Origin: Epiperipatus broadwayi
Lineage: Eukaryota > Onychophora > Udeonychophora > Euonychophora > Peripatidae
Direction: 5' to 3'
DNA: 64,000 bases
Assembly: GCA_028023455.1 (NCBI GenBank)
Contig: JAQFVV010012435.1
Span: 2,792,001-2,856,000 of the forward strand
In this document: piece after piece, positions 46,399 through 56,224 of the stretch
Numbering within the stretch: position 1 is the stretch's first letter
How the letters are laid out: every line of letters begins with the position of its first letter
The notes under the pieces: generated by a model
What the model was told of the DNA's origin: nothing
Database searches by the model: none
Seen by the model: only the letters and a program-made list of their open reading frames with translations
Made by a program: the position numbers and the translations under genes

Positions 46399-46582
46399 GT
46401 AAACGACAAACTTTTTTTTAATTTTTAAATTGCTGTTTTTGGACAAAGCTGTTACTCTGCGGTGTCTATTTAGTGATGTCTTTCGCTTAATTATTGGTAA
46501 ATGACAACCTTTTTTTATATTTTTAAAATTGCTGTTATTGGACAAAGCTGCTATTCTGTGATGTCTATCGCTTAATTATTGC
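46399..46582. repeat. Diverged tandem duplication, about 98-bp period
   Basis: GTAAACGACAAAC at 46,399 and GTAAATGACAACC near 46,497 start two units. Both continue through a T run, TTGGACAAAGCTG, TGATGTCT and CGCTTAATTATTG. Units differ by substitutions and small indels. Confidence 0.75.
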
Positions 46583-46606
46583 TTTCTACATAATAAAACA
46601 ACTGTG

Positions 46607-46633
46607 TAGGGTTAGGGTTAGTTTTAGGGTTAG
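46607..46633. repeat. Short TTAGGG-like interstitial run
   Basis: TAGGGTTAGGGTTAG, an interruption of TTT, then TAGGGTTAG. Three and a half to four imperfect units, next to a tandem duplication. Too short to imply a telomere or a former chromosome end. Confidence 0.7.
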
Positions 46634-47629
46634 TGTTCTGTTGTTTGTAATGCTAAAATAAAAGATATCAAAATCGTAACTGTGTCGGACAAAACGAAAA
46701 AACTCAAACTTTTTTAAACAACAACAAACACATATAAATGTCTTATTTACTTATTAAACATGTTTATAATATGTGCTTTCTATGAAATTTACAAAAAATC
46801 ATGTATATTTTTATTGGACAGCAGAAATACTCAGCTTCTGTGGAAAAAGTTACGCAATTGCTAGCTATTTTATGAACTATGTGGTATTTCACGTGAAAAT
46901 GAGATTTCGCATGCGAACTTGGCCGAATTCAGTTGATGTACCCTCAGCAAGCTTTTACACATTACACCTTCTCTAAATAAGGGTATGGCCATTTGAAAAA
47001 TTACTATATACTCAGGTTTCTTAAACTCATTACAAATACAAATATTGTGTAATGTATATTGTAAAAATTTGACTAATCAAACTACACACCTATATATCAA
47101 ACTGTAAACGAAAGATAAGTGTGTGGATTCACAGTAACTGTCATGAAGCAGAAATAGGCCGTATTATTTCTGCGTTACATCATCATCAATGGCCTTCTAA
47201 TGTTTAGTGGTTTAACAAACATTAGATGTTTTCTATAGCCGTAAGTCAGGCCTTGTAAATGACATTTGTTAGGTATTTTGGCAAGCCAGAACACCATCCA
47301 GTGGCAAAGCCTGATTAGGTTATAAGTACCCAATAATCTTGTTCAATATTTAAAATAAATCTAAAACATGAATTTTACAGTATTTTAAAATACATTTAAA
47401 AATCCTTCTTGTATTCCACAGTTAATTTAAATAAGATTATTTCTTTTTTCTTATAAATCACGTATTTAAAAATATAATTTTTTAAAATGATTTTTATTTT
47501 GAAGAGAAAAAAAATACAAACAAGATTGCAAAGTATAATAAAAATCAAGATATATTTGATAAGGAAAAAAAATCTATATTACTTATTCTTTGGCTAACCA
47601 TCTCCATTTCACTACTAATTTAATATTAT
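46634..47629. other. AT-rich non-coding DNA with a GC-richer patch
   Basis: The segment 47,150-47,330 (GCCAGAACACCATCCAGTGG and an ATCATCATCA run near 47,178) is less AT-rich than its surroundings and may be a repeat fragment, but I found no second copy. Confidence 0.4.
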
Positions 47630-49445
47630 TGATGTGATGTGATGTATTGTGGCTTCTCCTTAAACGAAGTCAAGAATATCTCAGCAATTATGCTCAGATA
47701 AACCTGTTAGCCACTTTATTTTCCATTCCCCACTCTAAATTTTCCCATAATCTGCTCTATCCCATTTCCACAACATAATATTTGTCAATTCTATAACCTA
47801 TAGATCTAAATCCCGCTTATCTTTTCCCAAACCCAGCATAAAAGACAATAATTCACTTTCTGTATAATCACCTTTTTCATATTTATTCTTCCATAACTTC
47901 ATTATATGGACCCTTTCTGTTTTCAAGCATTTACATTCAATTAACAAATGCCTAATCTTTTCTATTCCTTCCTTACATAATTTACAAAATAAATCACCCA
48001 TATTTTTCCATTTATATGTATATTCTCTTGTAGCTAAAGATCCCGTTCGAGCCTTAAACAATAAACTACTTTCCTTACTATGATCATATATTAATTCACA
48101 CCTAATATTCTGTTTATTTCTATATATATTTAAACTGTTTTACTCTCCATACTATTTCCCCATCTCTCTAACTCCCTATTCTTTATTAATTCTTTTATCT
48201 CATTCCTTACTACTATAACAATCAACAACCCTCTTAACACAATCATCCATCTTTTGTACAAATATACTGATATAAATTATTTAATCCAAATCTTTTTCAT
48301 ACCACATTACCTTTCTCACCTGTCTTGTTACCTGCCCTTTACTCATAACCTAGTTAAATACTATTTTGGCTATTCTTTTATTATCCATAAACTGCAATCG
48401 ACCAAACATTTTCATTTAACTTTTTGCATCTCTCATATGAAAACTTGACCATCCCATTTCCCCTTGAATTGCCTCCCTTGCTGTCCATACTTCTGCATCC
48501 AATGCATCTCTTCCTACTTCCCTTTGAACTTTTTCTGAATAATTTAATATATCTTTACTAACATATAATGCATCATTACCATAAGTTAACCCTGCTACTG
48601 CAACTCCTTTCCATATGATTCTAGCTACATCATATTTATTATATGAGAACACTGTTAATTTCTTTATCAATTCTTTTCTTTTCTTTGCTACATTTATCTT
48701 TTTTTCCCCCATTCATCCAAATAATTTTTCTGATTACTTAAAATAATTCCCAAATAACTATATCTATTCATCATACTTAACGTAATATCTCCCAATAAAA
48801 ATTCTACATCTTGTCTTTCCCCAGTATTAACCATCATTATATTTGATTTTTCTTCACTAAATTTAATCCCCATCTCTTTACCCACCCTTGCACATGTCCT
48901 CAGCATAACTTCCATATCTTCTCTTTTTTCTGCACACAAAAATATATCACCCGCAAAAAAAGACCTGACAAAATATATACTCCCTTACTACCTATTAATG
49001 GTATCTCTATCCCTCTTCCTAATCTTTCTGTTGCTCTTTCCATTTAACTCAAATACAACACAAGCAAAATAGGTGATATAGAGTATCCTTGCCTTAGTCC
49101 CACCCCATTTTTAACCTTAGCTGATTCTATATTCCCTAATTGATATATATAATTATTTTCATATAATTTCTTATATCCCTAATTGATATATATAATTATT
49201 TTCATATAATTTCTTAATAATATCTATTAAAGCTTCATCCATTCCTAAATTTCCTAAACTTATCCATAATCTAGTTCTATTTACTCTATCATATGCCTTC
49301 TCTATATCTATAAAACTCATATATAAATGTTTACCTAAATTCCTACTCATATCCATTAAGTTGTGTAGCTACAAATAAACTATCTCCTATACATCTATCT
49401 AATCTAAAACCTCCTTGCATTCCCTTCACTAATAAAGGATATTTG
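47630..49445 (-). pseudogene. LINE (non-LTR) reverse transcriptase, copy 2
   Basis: Longer copy of the element at 1,375-2,690, minus strand. From 5': YMSFIDIEKAYDRVNR (RT motif A, about 49,320), then GVGLRQGYSISPILL (motif B, about 49,105-49,065), and FFAGDIFLCAEKRE (motif C, about 48,960-48,915). There FADD has become FAGD, so one catalytic Asp is lost. Next come GIKFSEEKSNIMMVN, RYSYLGIILSNQ and WKGVAVAGLTYGNDAL, and a C-terminal CCHC knuckle (CKLC, HLLIEC, about 48,000-47,925). A 43-bp tandem duplication at 49,133-49,218 breaks the region between motifs A and B. 5'-truncated near 49,445 and split by frameshifts. Confidence 0.88.
49133..49218. repeat. 43-bp tandem duplication inside the LINE
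   Basis: TCCCTAATTGATATATATAA begins at 49,133 and again at 49,176, and the next 20 or so bases also repeat without visible change. Copy 1 of the LINE does not cover this part, so I cannot compare, but the duplication adds non-multiple-of-three length. Confidence 0.85.
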
Positions 49446-50494
49446 GTTCAGGCTGTTTGGTTAATTTATATATGAAATTAAAATCTCTTTTGGGTCGTAC
49501 TGTATATTAGTTTTTTTGTTTGAGTTATTGCTATTTGGATAAAATCATATTTATCTTTGTCAGTCCTTAGGTTCTAATGAAGAACTGTTTTGTCTCAAGT
49601 AATAACAAGACTGTGATTATATGTGAATTAAAAAACATTCGTTCATATATATATTAAGTAGTTGTCCATTCGGAATAGGGGGTAAATTAACAAAAAAATT
49701 ATTATTTTCTTCTATTTTACAATCAGCTGATTTATTAAAATTGATTTTAGAAGAAGAAAGAGACAAAATAATTGGCTTCATTAAGTATAGAATATGTTGC
49801 ATTTCGTCACATTTTTAAAACAGTTTGGTCTTTTTAAAATTCCAATAGATTCTTTCATAGTTCTTAAATCATTTTTTTTTAAAAAATAGTCCGTATTTTA
49901 ATATTATCAAAGTCAGGGATGCAACCAATTTCTAAAAAAATATGATGTAAAGGCTGCTCTAATTAATCCTTGATTGAAGACAATTTTATGCTCCCTAACT
50001 CAGACACCATTATAACTATTTGGTTGATCCACATAGTTTTTATGCATTGTAAACATGGAATTTCATTACATCATGAAAGACTTTTTTATATTATACCAAT
50101 GGAGAAGAAAACATTATCTTTCAAGTTAGTCAATTATCATGTTGTTTGAGAATTTTATGTTTTTTTATTTTATTTCACCCTTTATCTAAAAATAATTTGA
50201 CATTTATGTACTAATTAATAATTGAATAAGCTTGCTTGGAAATCCTTGTGATCTAGAACACTTCTTAAGTTCTGAGCCTCCATTTTGGTTTTTGCACTAA
50301 AGAGTTCATAAATTCCCTTGCTTCCACTTTGGAATATTATTAATATGTATTTGTATGACATGTTTATATAATGTATGATTATTAAATGTTGTCTAAAAGC
50401 CAAACTTTCATTTTAAAATCTTTTCAAAAAACTGTAAACCTGAAAGAAACATATATTTCTACTATTAGCTTTAAAAACAGATCATTTTACCTGT
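49446..50494. other. AT-rich non-coding DNA
   Basis: No gene recognised. A GC-richer patch at 49,560-49,620 (TGAAGAACTGTTTTGTCTCA) faintly resembles the CTGAAGAAG termini but lacks the hairpin. Confidence 0.45.
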
Positions 50495-50797
50495 AATATT
50501 ATTATCATTTACATTCTTTATTACTTTTACATTACTTTTTATAATCCACTATTGACGGTTTCAATTACTCCTGCAATTTTCTTCAGAACTATAACTAATA
50601 CAATACAAATATATGAATACTATTATACATGAACATATAATTTTTCATTACATACATATATAAATATAGGGAATTTGAACACAGACTTTCAAGCACCCTT
50701 CAACTGTCCACACTATCTCATACTACTGATACACATGACCACACACATGTAGAAAAGAAAGATAGTCACAAATGTATCTATTTCATGCTATATATAC

Positions 50798-50828
<31 letters not shown>

Positions 50829-50841
50829 ATGATAAACTAGA

Positions 50842-50883
50842 CCAACTGATGAGTTCTGGACTAGCATGAAATACATATATTGG
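50842..50883 (+). ncRNA. Hammerhead ribozyme, complete core, 2-bp stem III
   Basis: Stem I CCAA (50,842-50,845) pairs with TTGG (50,880-50,883), and flanks (GATGATAA, TTATTTATC) can extend it beyond an internal loop. CTGATGA is at 50,846-50,852. Stem II 50,853-50,867 (GTTCT/AGCAT zone) has one mismatch and two G-U pairs. GAAA is at 50,868-50,871. Stem III is A50,871-T50,878 and T50,872-A50,877 with tetraloop ACAT. Predicted cleavage is after A50,879. Very short stem III is a known trait of hammerheads in Penelope-like elements. Confidence 0.65.
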
Positions 50884-51094
50884 TGATTATTTATCTTTTT
50901 TACACATGTGTATCAGTAGTATGATATAGTATGGGTAGTTGAAGGGTGCTTGAAAGTCTGTGTTCAAATCCCCTACATTTAAAATTAAGTTCCAGGTATA
51001 TGAAGAATACCTGTATTTCAAATCTTATATATATGTAAAATTATATCTTAATGTATATTTGCATTCATATATTTGTATTGTGTTTATTATAGTT

Positions 51095-51123
51095 CTGAAG
51101 AAGGTTGCTGAAGCAATCAAAAA
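51095..51123 (+). ncRNA. Hammerhead-like signature
   Basis: CTGAAGA (51,095-51,101), an extra A, a 6-7 bp stem GGTTGCT/AGCAATC (51,103-51,109 with 51,112-51,118), then AAAAAC. The inverted arm at 50,559-50,586 (minus) keeps GAAAC. Stem I pairing is weak. Confidence 0.35.
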
Positions 51124-51180
51124 CATTAATAGTGGGCTGTAAAAAGTATTGTAAAAATAATAAAGAACATAAATGATATT

Positions 51181-51951
51181 AACATTTACTTGTAACTAAG
51201 TAGTTATTTTCTAAATTATAAAAGAAAAAAATCTGCTAAATTCACAATATCCAATTAGAAAAAAAATGATAATCTTAGTGCTACCTCAATGTTACTACAA
51301 AGGTCCTGGACAATTTTAAGCTGATTACAATGAAATCATTGCTGTGCTATTAGGAGAGCATCCAACATGGGATTGGGAAGTCCTAAGATTGATTTTAATG
51401 ATCACAGGTCTGGCACTCACACTTTTTAGGAATTCCTGAACAATAAAACCATATACCTCTGTTTATTGCTAACATTTACCTATATATACAGATTAAAAAG
51501 AAATAAAGAAAAAAAAATGTATCTAAAACTTAATATAAATGAGAAAGGAATATCTAAATTTGAACTTTCTCATTGGATAGTTACTAAAATCTTCTAACAA
51601 CAATTTTCAATAATGTTTCACATAAATCTTGCTTATACTATGATATATAAGTCTGAACTTTTACATAAAATCAGTGAATAAGTTTAAGAAAGCAAAATAT
51701 ATAGTAATATGACAATTATGAATCAAAAAAGTAGGATCAAAATAAGATTTTCTTTTATACAAAGGAGTATGGCTGAAAAACATTTTTAAAAAAGATTTTT
51801 AACATGGAAAATGTTTGGAAATATGAATTGTCAAATGATAGCTAAAAAAAGATATCAAATGAGTGAACATCATTATTTATATGAAAAGGCAAAAAAGAGG
51901 CTTTGGTGTGTTTGTACAGCAGTTACACATTCGTGGATAACAGCAACAATA
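51181..51951. other. AT-rich non-coding DNA
   Basis: Nothing recognised. Confidence 0.5.
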
Positions 51952-52290
51952 TCATCATCATCATCATCATCATCATTTAGATAATATGCAAAATGAAAGT
52001 CTTTCCAAGTTTAATCCAATTATTTCAATTTCTAGCTTCTCTTCTCCACAACTCACCAGAAAGTTCATTATTACATCATCCATTCCACATGTTCTCTTTC
52101 TAAGTTCTTAAAATATTACAATCCAATTAAAAACTTTAACTGTCTATTTATTTTCACCTTTTCTAAAGAGATTTTATGCTAACTAAAAGGAAATTCTTTG
52201 ATTCTTATTTGAGTTCTGAAAGGAGTCGAAAGGGTAAATTTCTAATATCTACTCCATAGTTTTTGTTGTTACATATATTAATATTAAAAA
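51952..52290 (-). pseudogene. Internally deleted RTE-type LINE
   Basis: Starts with an (ATC)n run (51,953-51,976) and the RTE 3' end (51,985-52,160, matching 39,070-39,265). Then it jumps to the 5' leader region (about 52,163-52,285, matching about 41,725-41,840, with shared blocks around CTAACTAAAAGGAAATTCTT). About 2.45 kb of ORF equivalent is missing. Both ends are present, which suggests a short non-autonomous derivative or a post-insertion deletion. Confidence 0.7.
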
Positions 52291-53095
52291 CATCACAATA
52301 GCTGATATATATATAAATTTCATTTTCAGTGACATATTATATTTTTAAAATCATTATTATGCATTATTAATAATCAAAATGTAAAATAAAAGTATTTAAA
52401 TTTTTAATCTACTCTTTCCGGCTAACAGCATTAACGACTTCATCACTGTTTCGCATATTTATACAGACTGAAATATTCCGTGTATTATATTGCAAGAGTT
52501 ATTTTTATTTCATATTTCTTTCTCTTAATAAAATGTCATAAATATTTTTAAACTTGGCTTTATCTTTATTATTATAGCTTTTATTAGAACCATTACCCCC
52601 CCCCCCCATATTTTCCATCTTTGTCTCTTCTCTTCGTTCATATTCCAAATAAATCAATAAATCTTATAAAATTAGTAATTATTTAATAAAAACAACCTAT
52701 TATTTCAATTTTTAGGTTTACTTAATTTCATTTTCTTTGGTTTTGTCATAAATTTGATTAACCAATCTAGATAAAATTCGTTTAAATGGAAAAGATTGTA
52801 AAATATTTAAAAATAAAATTTTCCATGATACATAGATTAAATTTGTTTTCCTGATATTGCGAGCATTGATTTTCGTATTTATAAATTTTCATAATCTGAG
52901 GCATTAACAAATGATTATTTTATAATGCTGAGATATACTAATATTAAAATTTTAGCTGGAGCAGCTGCAGACATTTTCTACTGTAAACAAAAATTATAAA
53001 GCTATATATACCTGATATTAAAAAATAACTTTTTAAAAAATAAACATATAAAATATGTGAAGACGTAAATACATATCATCATTCTGTTTTCCATG
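52291..53095. other. AT-rich non-coding DNA
   Basis: No gene seen. A C run of about 10 is at 52,598-52,608. Confidence 0.5.
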
Positions 53096-53590
53096 TTTCT
53101 CTGAGCAATACATGGTTTTTTATATATCTCTATCCATCTCGTTGTCATCTCCTTCTATAATCTCTTGGATTCCTGTTGAAGATTCGATTTTTCTTCTATT
53201 ACCAGCTTTAACACAAATATGTCTAGCCTAGTCCATCTAGGAGTCTTTATATTTTCAATGGTGTGAATGATATCTGCTTGTTATTTCATCCAAGCATTTC
53301 ACTTTCATCTTTTACTTGTTACTCCCAATGTTTATCTCTCCATACTTTGTTGAGTGGTCTGAAATCTCTGTATTACTTTTCTGTAAAATGCCCAAAATTC
53401 AGATCCATAAGTAAGAATTGCTAAACACATTTATTAAAAACTTCATTTTCAAACACATATGTATATTTTCTTTCAATATTGAATTGTTTCTATTAAAAGC
53501 ATTCCAACAAAGTTTAATTCTATGATTTATTTTATTCTTTATATTTATACCTGTATTAATAATTTACCCCAAATCATTTGCAATTATAGA
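53096..53590 (-). pseudogene. RTE-type LINE fragment, copy 5
   Basis: Matches about 39,130-39,640 of the main RTE element in decayed form: CTCCCAATGTTTATCTCTCC, AGATCCATAAGTAAGAA and CTGTATTAATAAT blocks, all on the minus strand. It lacks the 3' tail and the catalytic core. No reading frame survives. Confidence 0.75.
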
Positions 53591-54684
53591 GATGTTGCTG
53601 ATGATATAATGTTGTGCCCCCCCCCCTCAATAATACAGCTTCCGAAAATGTTACACAATTAAAGATGAAATCGATTAAAACAGAAATAAAAACGTTCAAT
53701 GGCTTTTTTTCTTTTAAAAATAAAAATTGATAAAAATTATAACTGAAGTATATTATTCATACAAATTACGACATAATGGATAAAATTAATCATAAATTAA
53801 ACTTAGAGTGATATTGATAAAAATAATTTGTATGAATATATACAAAACATCCATTAAGTTGAATAATAAATGGTTAATGGATAAAAAATGGATAGTTAAT
53901 TAATTAATATATGGCTATATAACCATTCAATATATATAACAGAGTAATTTTGCAATATGATTGAATAAATATCAAGTAATAGATCGTGTCGGATATCCAT
54001 TTATTTATCTGTGTTATTTCGTATATTGATATAGATGTCGCTGTATGTACTTTAATCGTGGTATTCTGGAGACATATTAAAAAGAGCAAAAAATTTGCCG
54101 AAAAAGGCTTTTTTTATAATAATTATATAATTTGTAAAATTTTTGTTGCTTGTAAATATGCATTTTTAAACATATCATTGACTATTGTATACTTGAGGTG
54201 GAACATAAAAAAGAATTGTTTTTAATTCTGATTCTTTTTCTGTATATTAAAAGAAAATATGCATGTGTTTGAAAATAAAGGTTTTAATAAATAGTTTTTA
54301 CCAATGCTTAACAAAAGTTTCTAAAACTTGATCACTTAACACAAAAGCAATAAAAAAATTCAGACAACAGTAAAATATAACTCACTAATATAAAAAGTAG
54401 TCATTTTATAATTTAAATTATTAAGAGTTATTCATTTACTCAAAATCTTGATGAAAATAAAGAATAAACAAATAGCTAAGTAGTTGAAGTAAACAACAAT
54501 TACTAAAAAAATATGAAGAGTTGTGGGAAAATAATAAATGGCCACATGTAGTCATTGAATCACAGGTTGCACATAACTGCATTATATGGTAATTCATATA
54601 TTCTCATTGCAAAATTTTAGATGTGAATTATTATTATATCTTCAGATAATTATATATTCTAGAAAGTGTATAATATATATATAT
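53591..54684. other. AT-rich non-coding DNA
   Basis: No gene recognised. A C run is at about 53,618-53,627. Confidence 0.5.
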
Positions 54685-55431
54685 GTTAAAACGAAGATTT
54701 GCACGGGCTAAATATATAAAATACATATTTTGCGGGTTCATCCGTGTTAAAAACTTTTAATATTAATATACTGACGTTTCGACTTGGTCACACAAGCCAT
54801 CCACAGAGTTATAAAAGGTAGAAAGATGGTTGTAGAGGCGCTACAATCACTGATTTGATAAAACGTTAAAATTCCACCAATAGCAAAAATGTTAAATTTA
54901 GGAATGTTTTTTAAAAAAAATCTTTCCAAATAGGAGGAAGTTTGCATGTATTATCTCACTTATTGATACAATCTGGCCTTTTAAGTATCTCAATGGCTTC
55001 TCTAATTTTGCACTGGTAGAGATTATCACATCTGGATATAATCCTGGTACTAGAAAAATCAAATTTATGACCTGAATCTATAGTATGGAGTGAGAGTGCT
55101 GATGATGATGAGCGTTGTTTAACTGCATTAGCATGCTCATCTCTCCTAACACTGATGCGATGATTACTCATACCTATGTAAGAAGCTTTACAATTTTTAC
55201 ATGAGATTTGATAGACACCATGAGATTCAAGAGGGATTGAATCCTTAGGCTTGGTTATTATATTGCTGATCTTTTGATGAGCAGAAAATGCTGTATCTAT
55301 ATTATAGCATTTTAATATATGTCCGATACTGTCTGTAGTTCCTTTTACATATGGAACACAAATCCTAATAGCTGATTTATCATCTTTTTGTTTTCTATTT
55401 TGTCTATTTTGGACTTCAAATAAGGCTTTTT
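54685..55431 (-). pseudogene. Penelope-like element 3' end with GIY-YIG endonuclease, left arm
   Basis: Minus strand. The open stretch from 55,171 holds MSNHRISVRRDEHANAVKQR, SALSLHTIDSGHKFDFS and IREAIEILKRPDCINK, the C-terminal part of a PLE GIY-YIG nuclease. Just upstream the translation continues as VYQISCKNC and ASYIG, the GIY-YIG signature half. Further upstream VPYVKGTTDS and ISNIITKPKDS match the linker of the 44.6-kb copy. The 3' UTR runs to a TA microsatellite at 54,673-54,684. The coding part is better preserved than in the right arm. 5'-truncated at about 55,431, where it meets its mirror copy. Confidence 0.88.
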
Positions 55432-55455
55432 TTTATAAATTTGTAATTATAACTA

Positions 55456-56171
55456 AGCCTTATTTCAAGCCCAAAATAAACAAAATAGGAAACAAAAAGA
55501 TGATAAATCAGCAATTAGGATTTCTGTTCCATGTGTAAAAGGAACTACAGACAGTATCAGACATATATTAAAATGCTATAATATAGATACAGCATTTTCT
55601 GCTCATCAAAAGATCAGCAATATAATAACCAAGCCTAAGGATTCAATCCCTCTTGAATCTCATAGTGTCTATCAAATCTCATGTAAAAATTGTAAAGCTT
55701 CTTACATAGGTATGAGTAATTGTCGCATCAGTGTTAGGAGAGATGAGCATGCTAATGCAGTTAAACAACACTCATCATCATTAGCACTCTCAATCCATAC
55801 TATAGATTCAGGTCATAAAATTGATTTTTCTAGTACCAGGATCATATCCAGATAATAATCTCTACCAGTGCAAAATTAGAGAAGCCATTGAGATACTTAA
55901 AAGACCAGATTGTATCAATAAGCAAGATGATACATGCAAACTTTCTCCTATTTGGAAAGATTTTTTTAAAAAACATTCCTAAATTTAACATTTTTGCTAT
56001 TGGTGGAATTTTAATGTTTTATTCAAATCAGTGATTGTAGCGCCTCTACAACCATCTTTATACCCTTTATAACTCTATGGATGGCTTGTGTGACCAAGTC
56101 GAAATGTCAGTATATTAATATTAAAAGTTTTTAACACGGATGAACCCGCAAAATATGTATTTTATATATTG
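55456..56171 (+). pseudogene. Penelope-like element 3' end with GIY-YIG endonuclease, right arm
   Basis: Plus-strand mirror of the left arm, collinear from AAGCCTTATTTCAAGCCC to the 3' UTR ending ATGAACCCGCAAAATATG and on to about 56,171. Translation gives VPCVKGTTDSIRHILK, SVYQISCKNCKASYIG, MSNCRISVRRDEHAN and HTIDSGHKIDFSSTRI. A stop or shift soon after (SR then TAA near 55,853) interrupts the last part. It ends abruptly against unrelated sequence next to the 2.1-kb repeat. The arms differ by scattered substitutions and small indels. Confidence 0.85.
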
Positions 56172-56224
56172 TACCAATCGGAATGCAAGTGAAGATCGAA
56201 TCTAACCGCAAAAACAATATCTGC

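Larger units (their letters stand above)
50495..51180. mobile_element. Palindromic PLE-type terminal repeat, copy G
   Basis: A nested inverted repeat. The outer arms (about 50,495-50,665 and about 50,985-51,180) carry a CTGAAGA signature on opposite strands and a shared ATTAATAGTGG-type block. The inner arms (50,670-50,730 and 50,905-50,972) carry AACACAGACTTTCAAGCACC and its complement. Between them are a (TA)n(TG)n run and a hammerhead motif (50,842-50,883, plus). The unit links the CTGAAGA signature and the true hammerhead in one repeat. No coding sequence. Confidence 0.75.
54685..56171. mobile_element. Head-to-head PLE palindrome
   Basis: Two 5'-truncated PLE copies face each other with about 24 bases between (55,432-55,455), each arm about 715-745 bp. 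The left arm extends a little further 5' in PLE coordinates (into the NSYKF segment seen at 44,760). Inverted and partial tandem arrangements of PLE copies are a known trait of this class. Confidence 0.85.

Noticed and set aside
46607-46633. Telomere or subtelomere
   Set aside because: Only about four imperfect TTAGGG-like units within ordinary sequence.
49560-49620. TGAAGAACTG block as another PLE-like terminus
   Set aside because: Lacks the hairpin and GAAA part of the signature.
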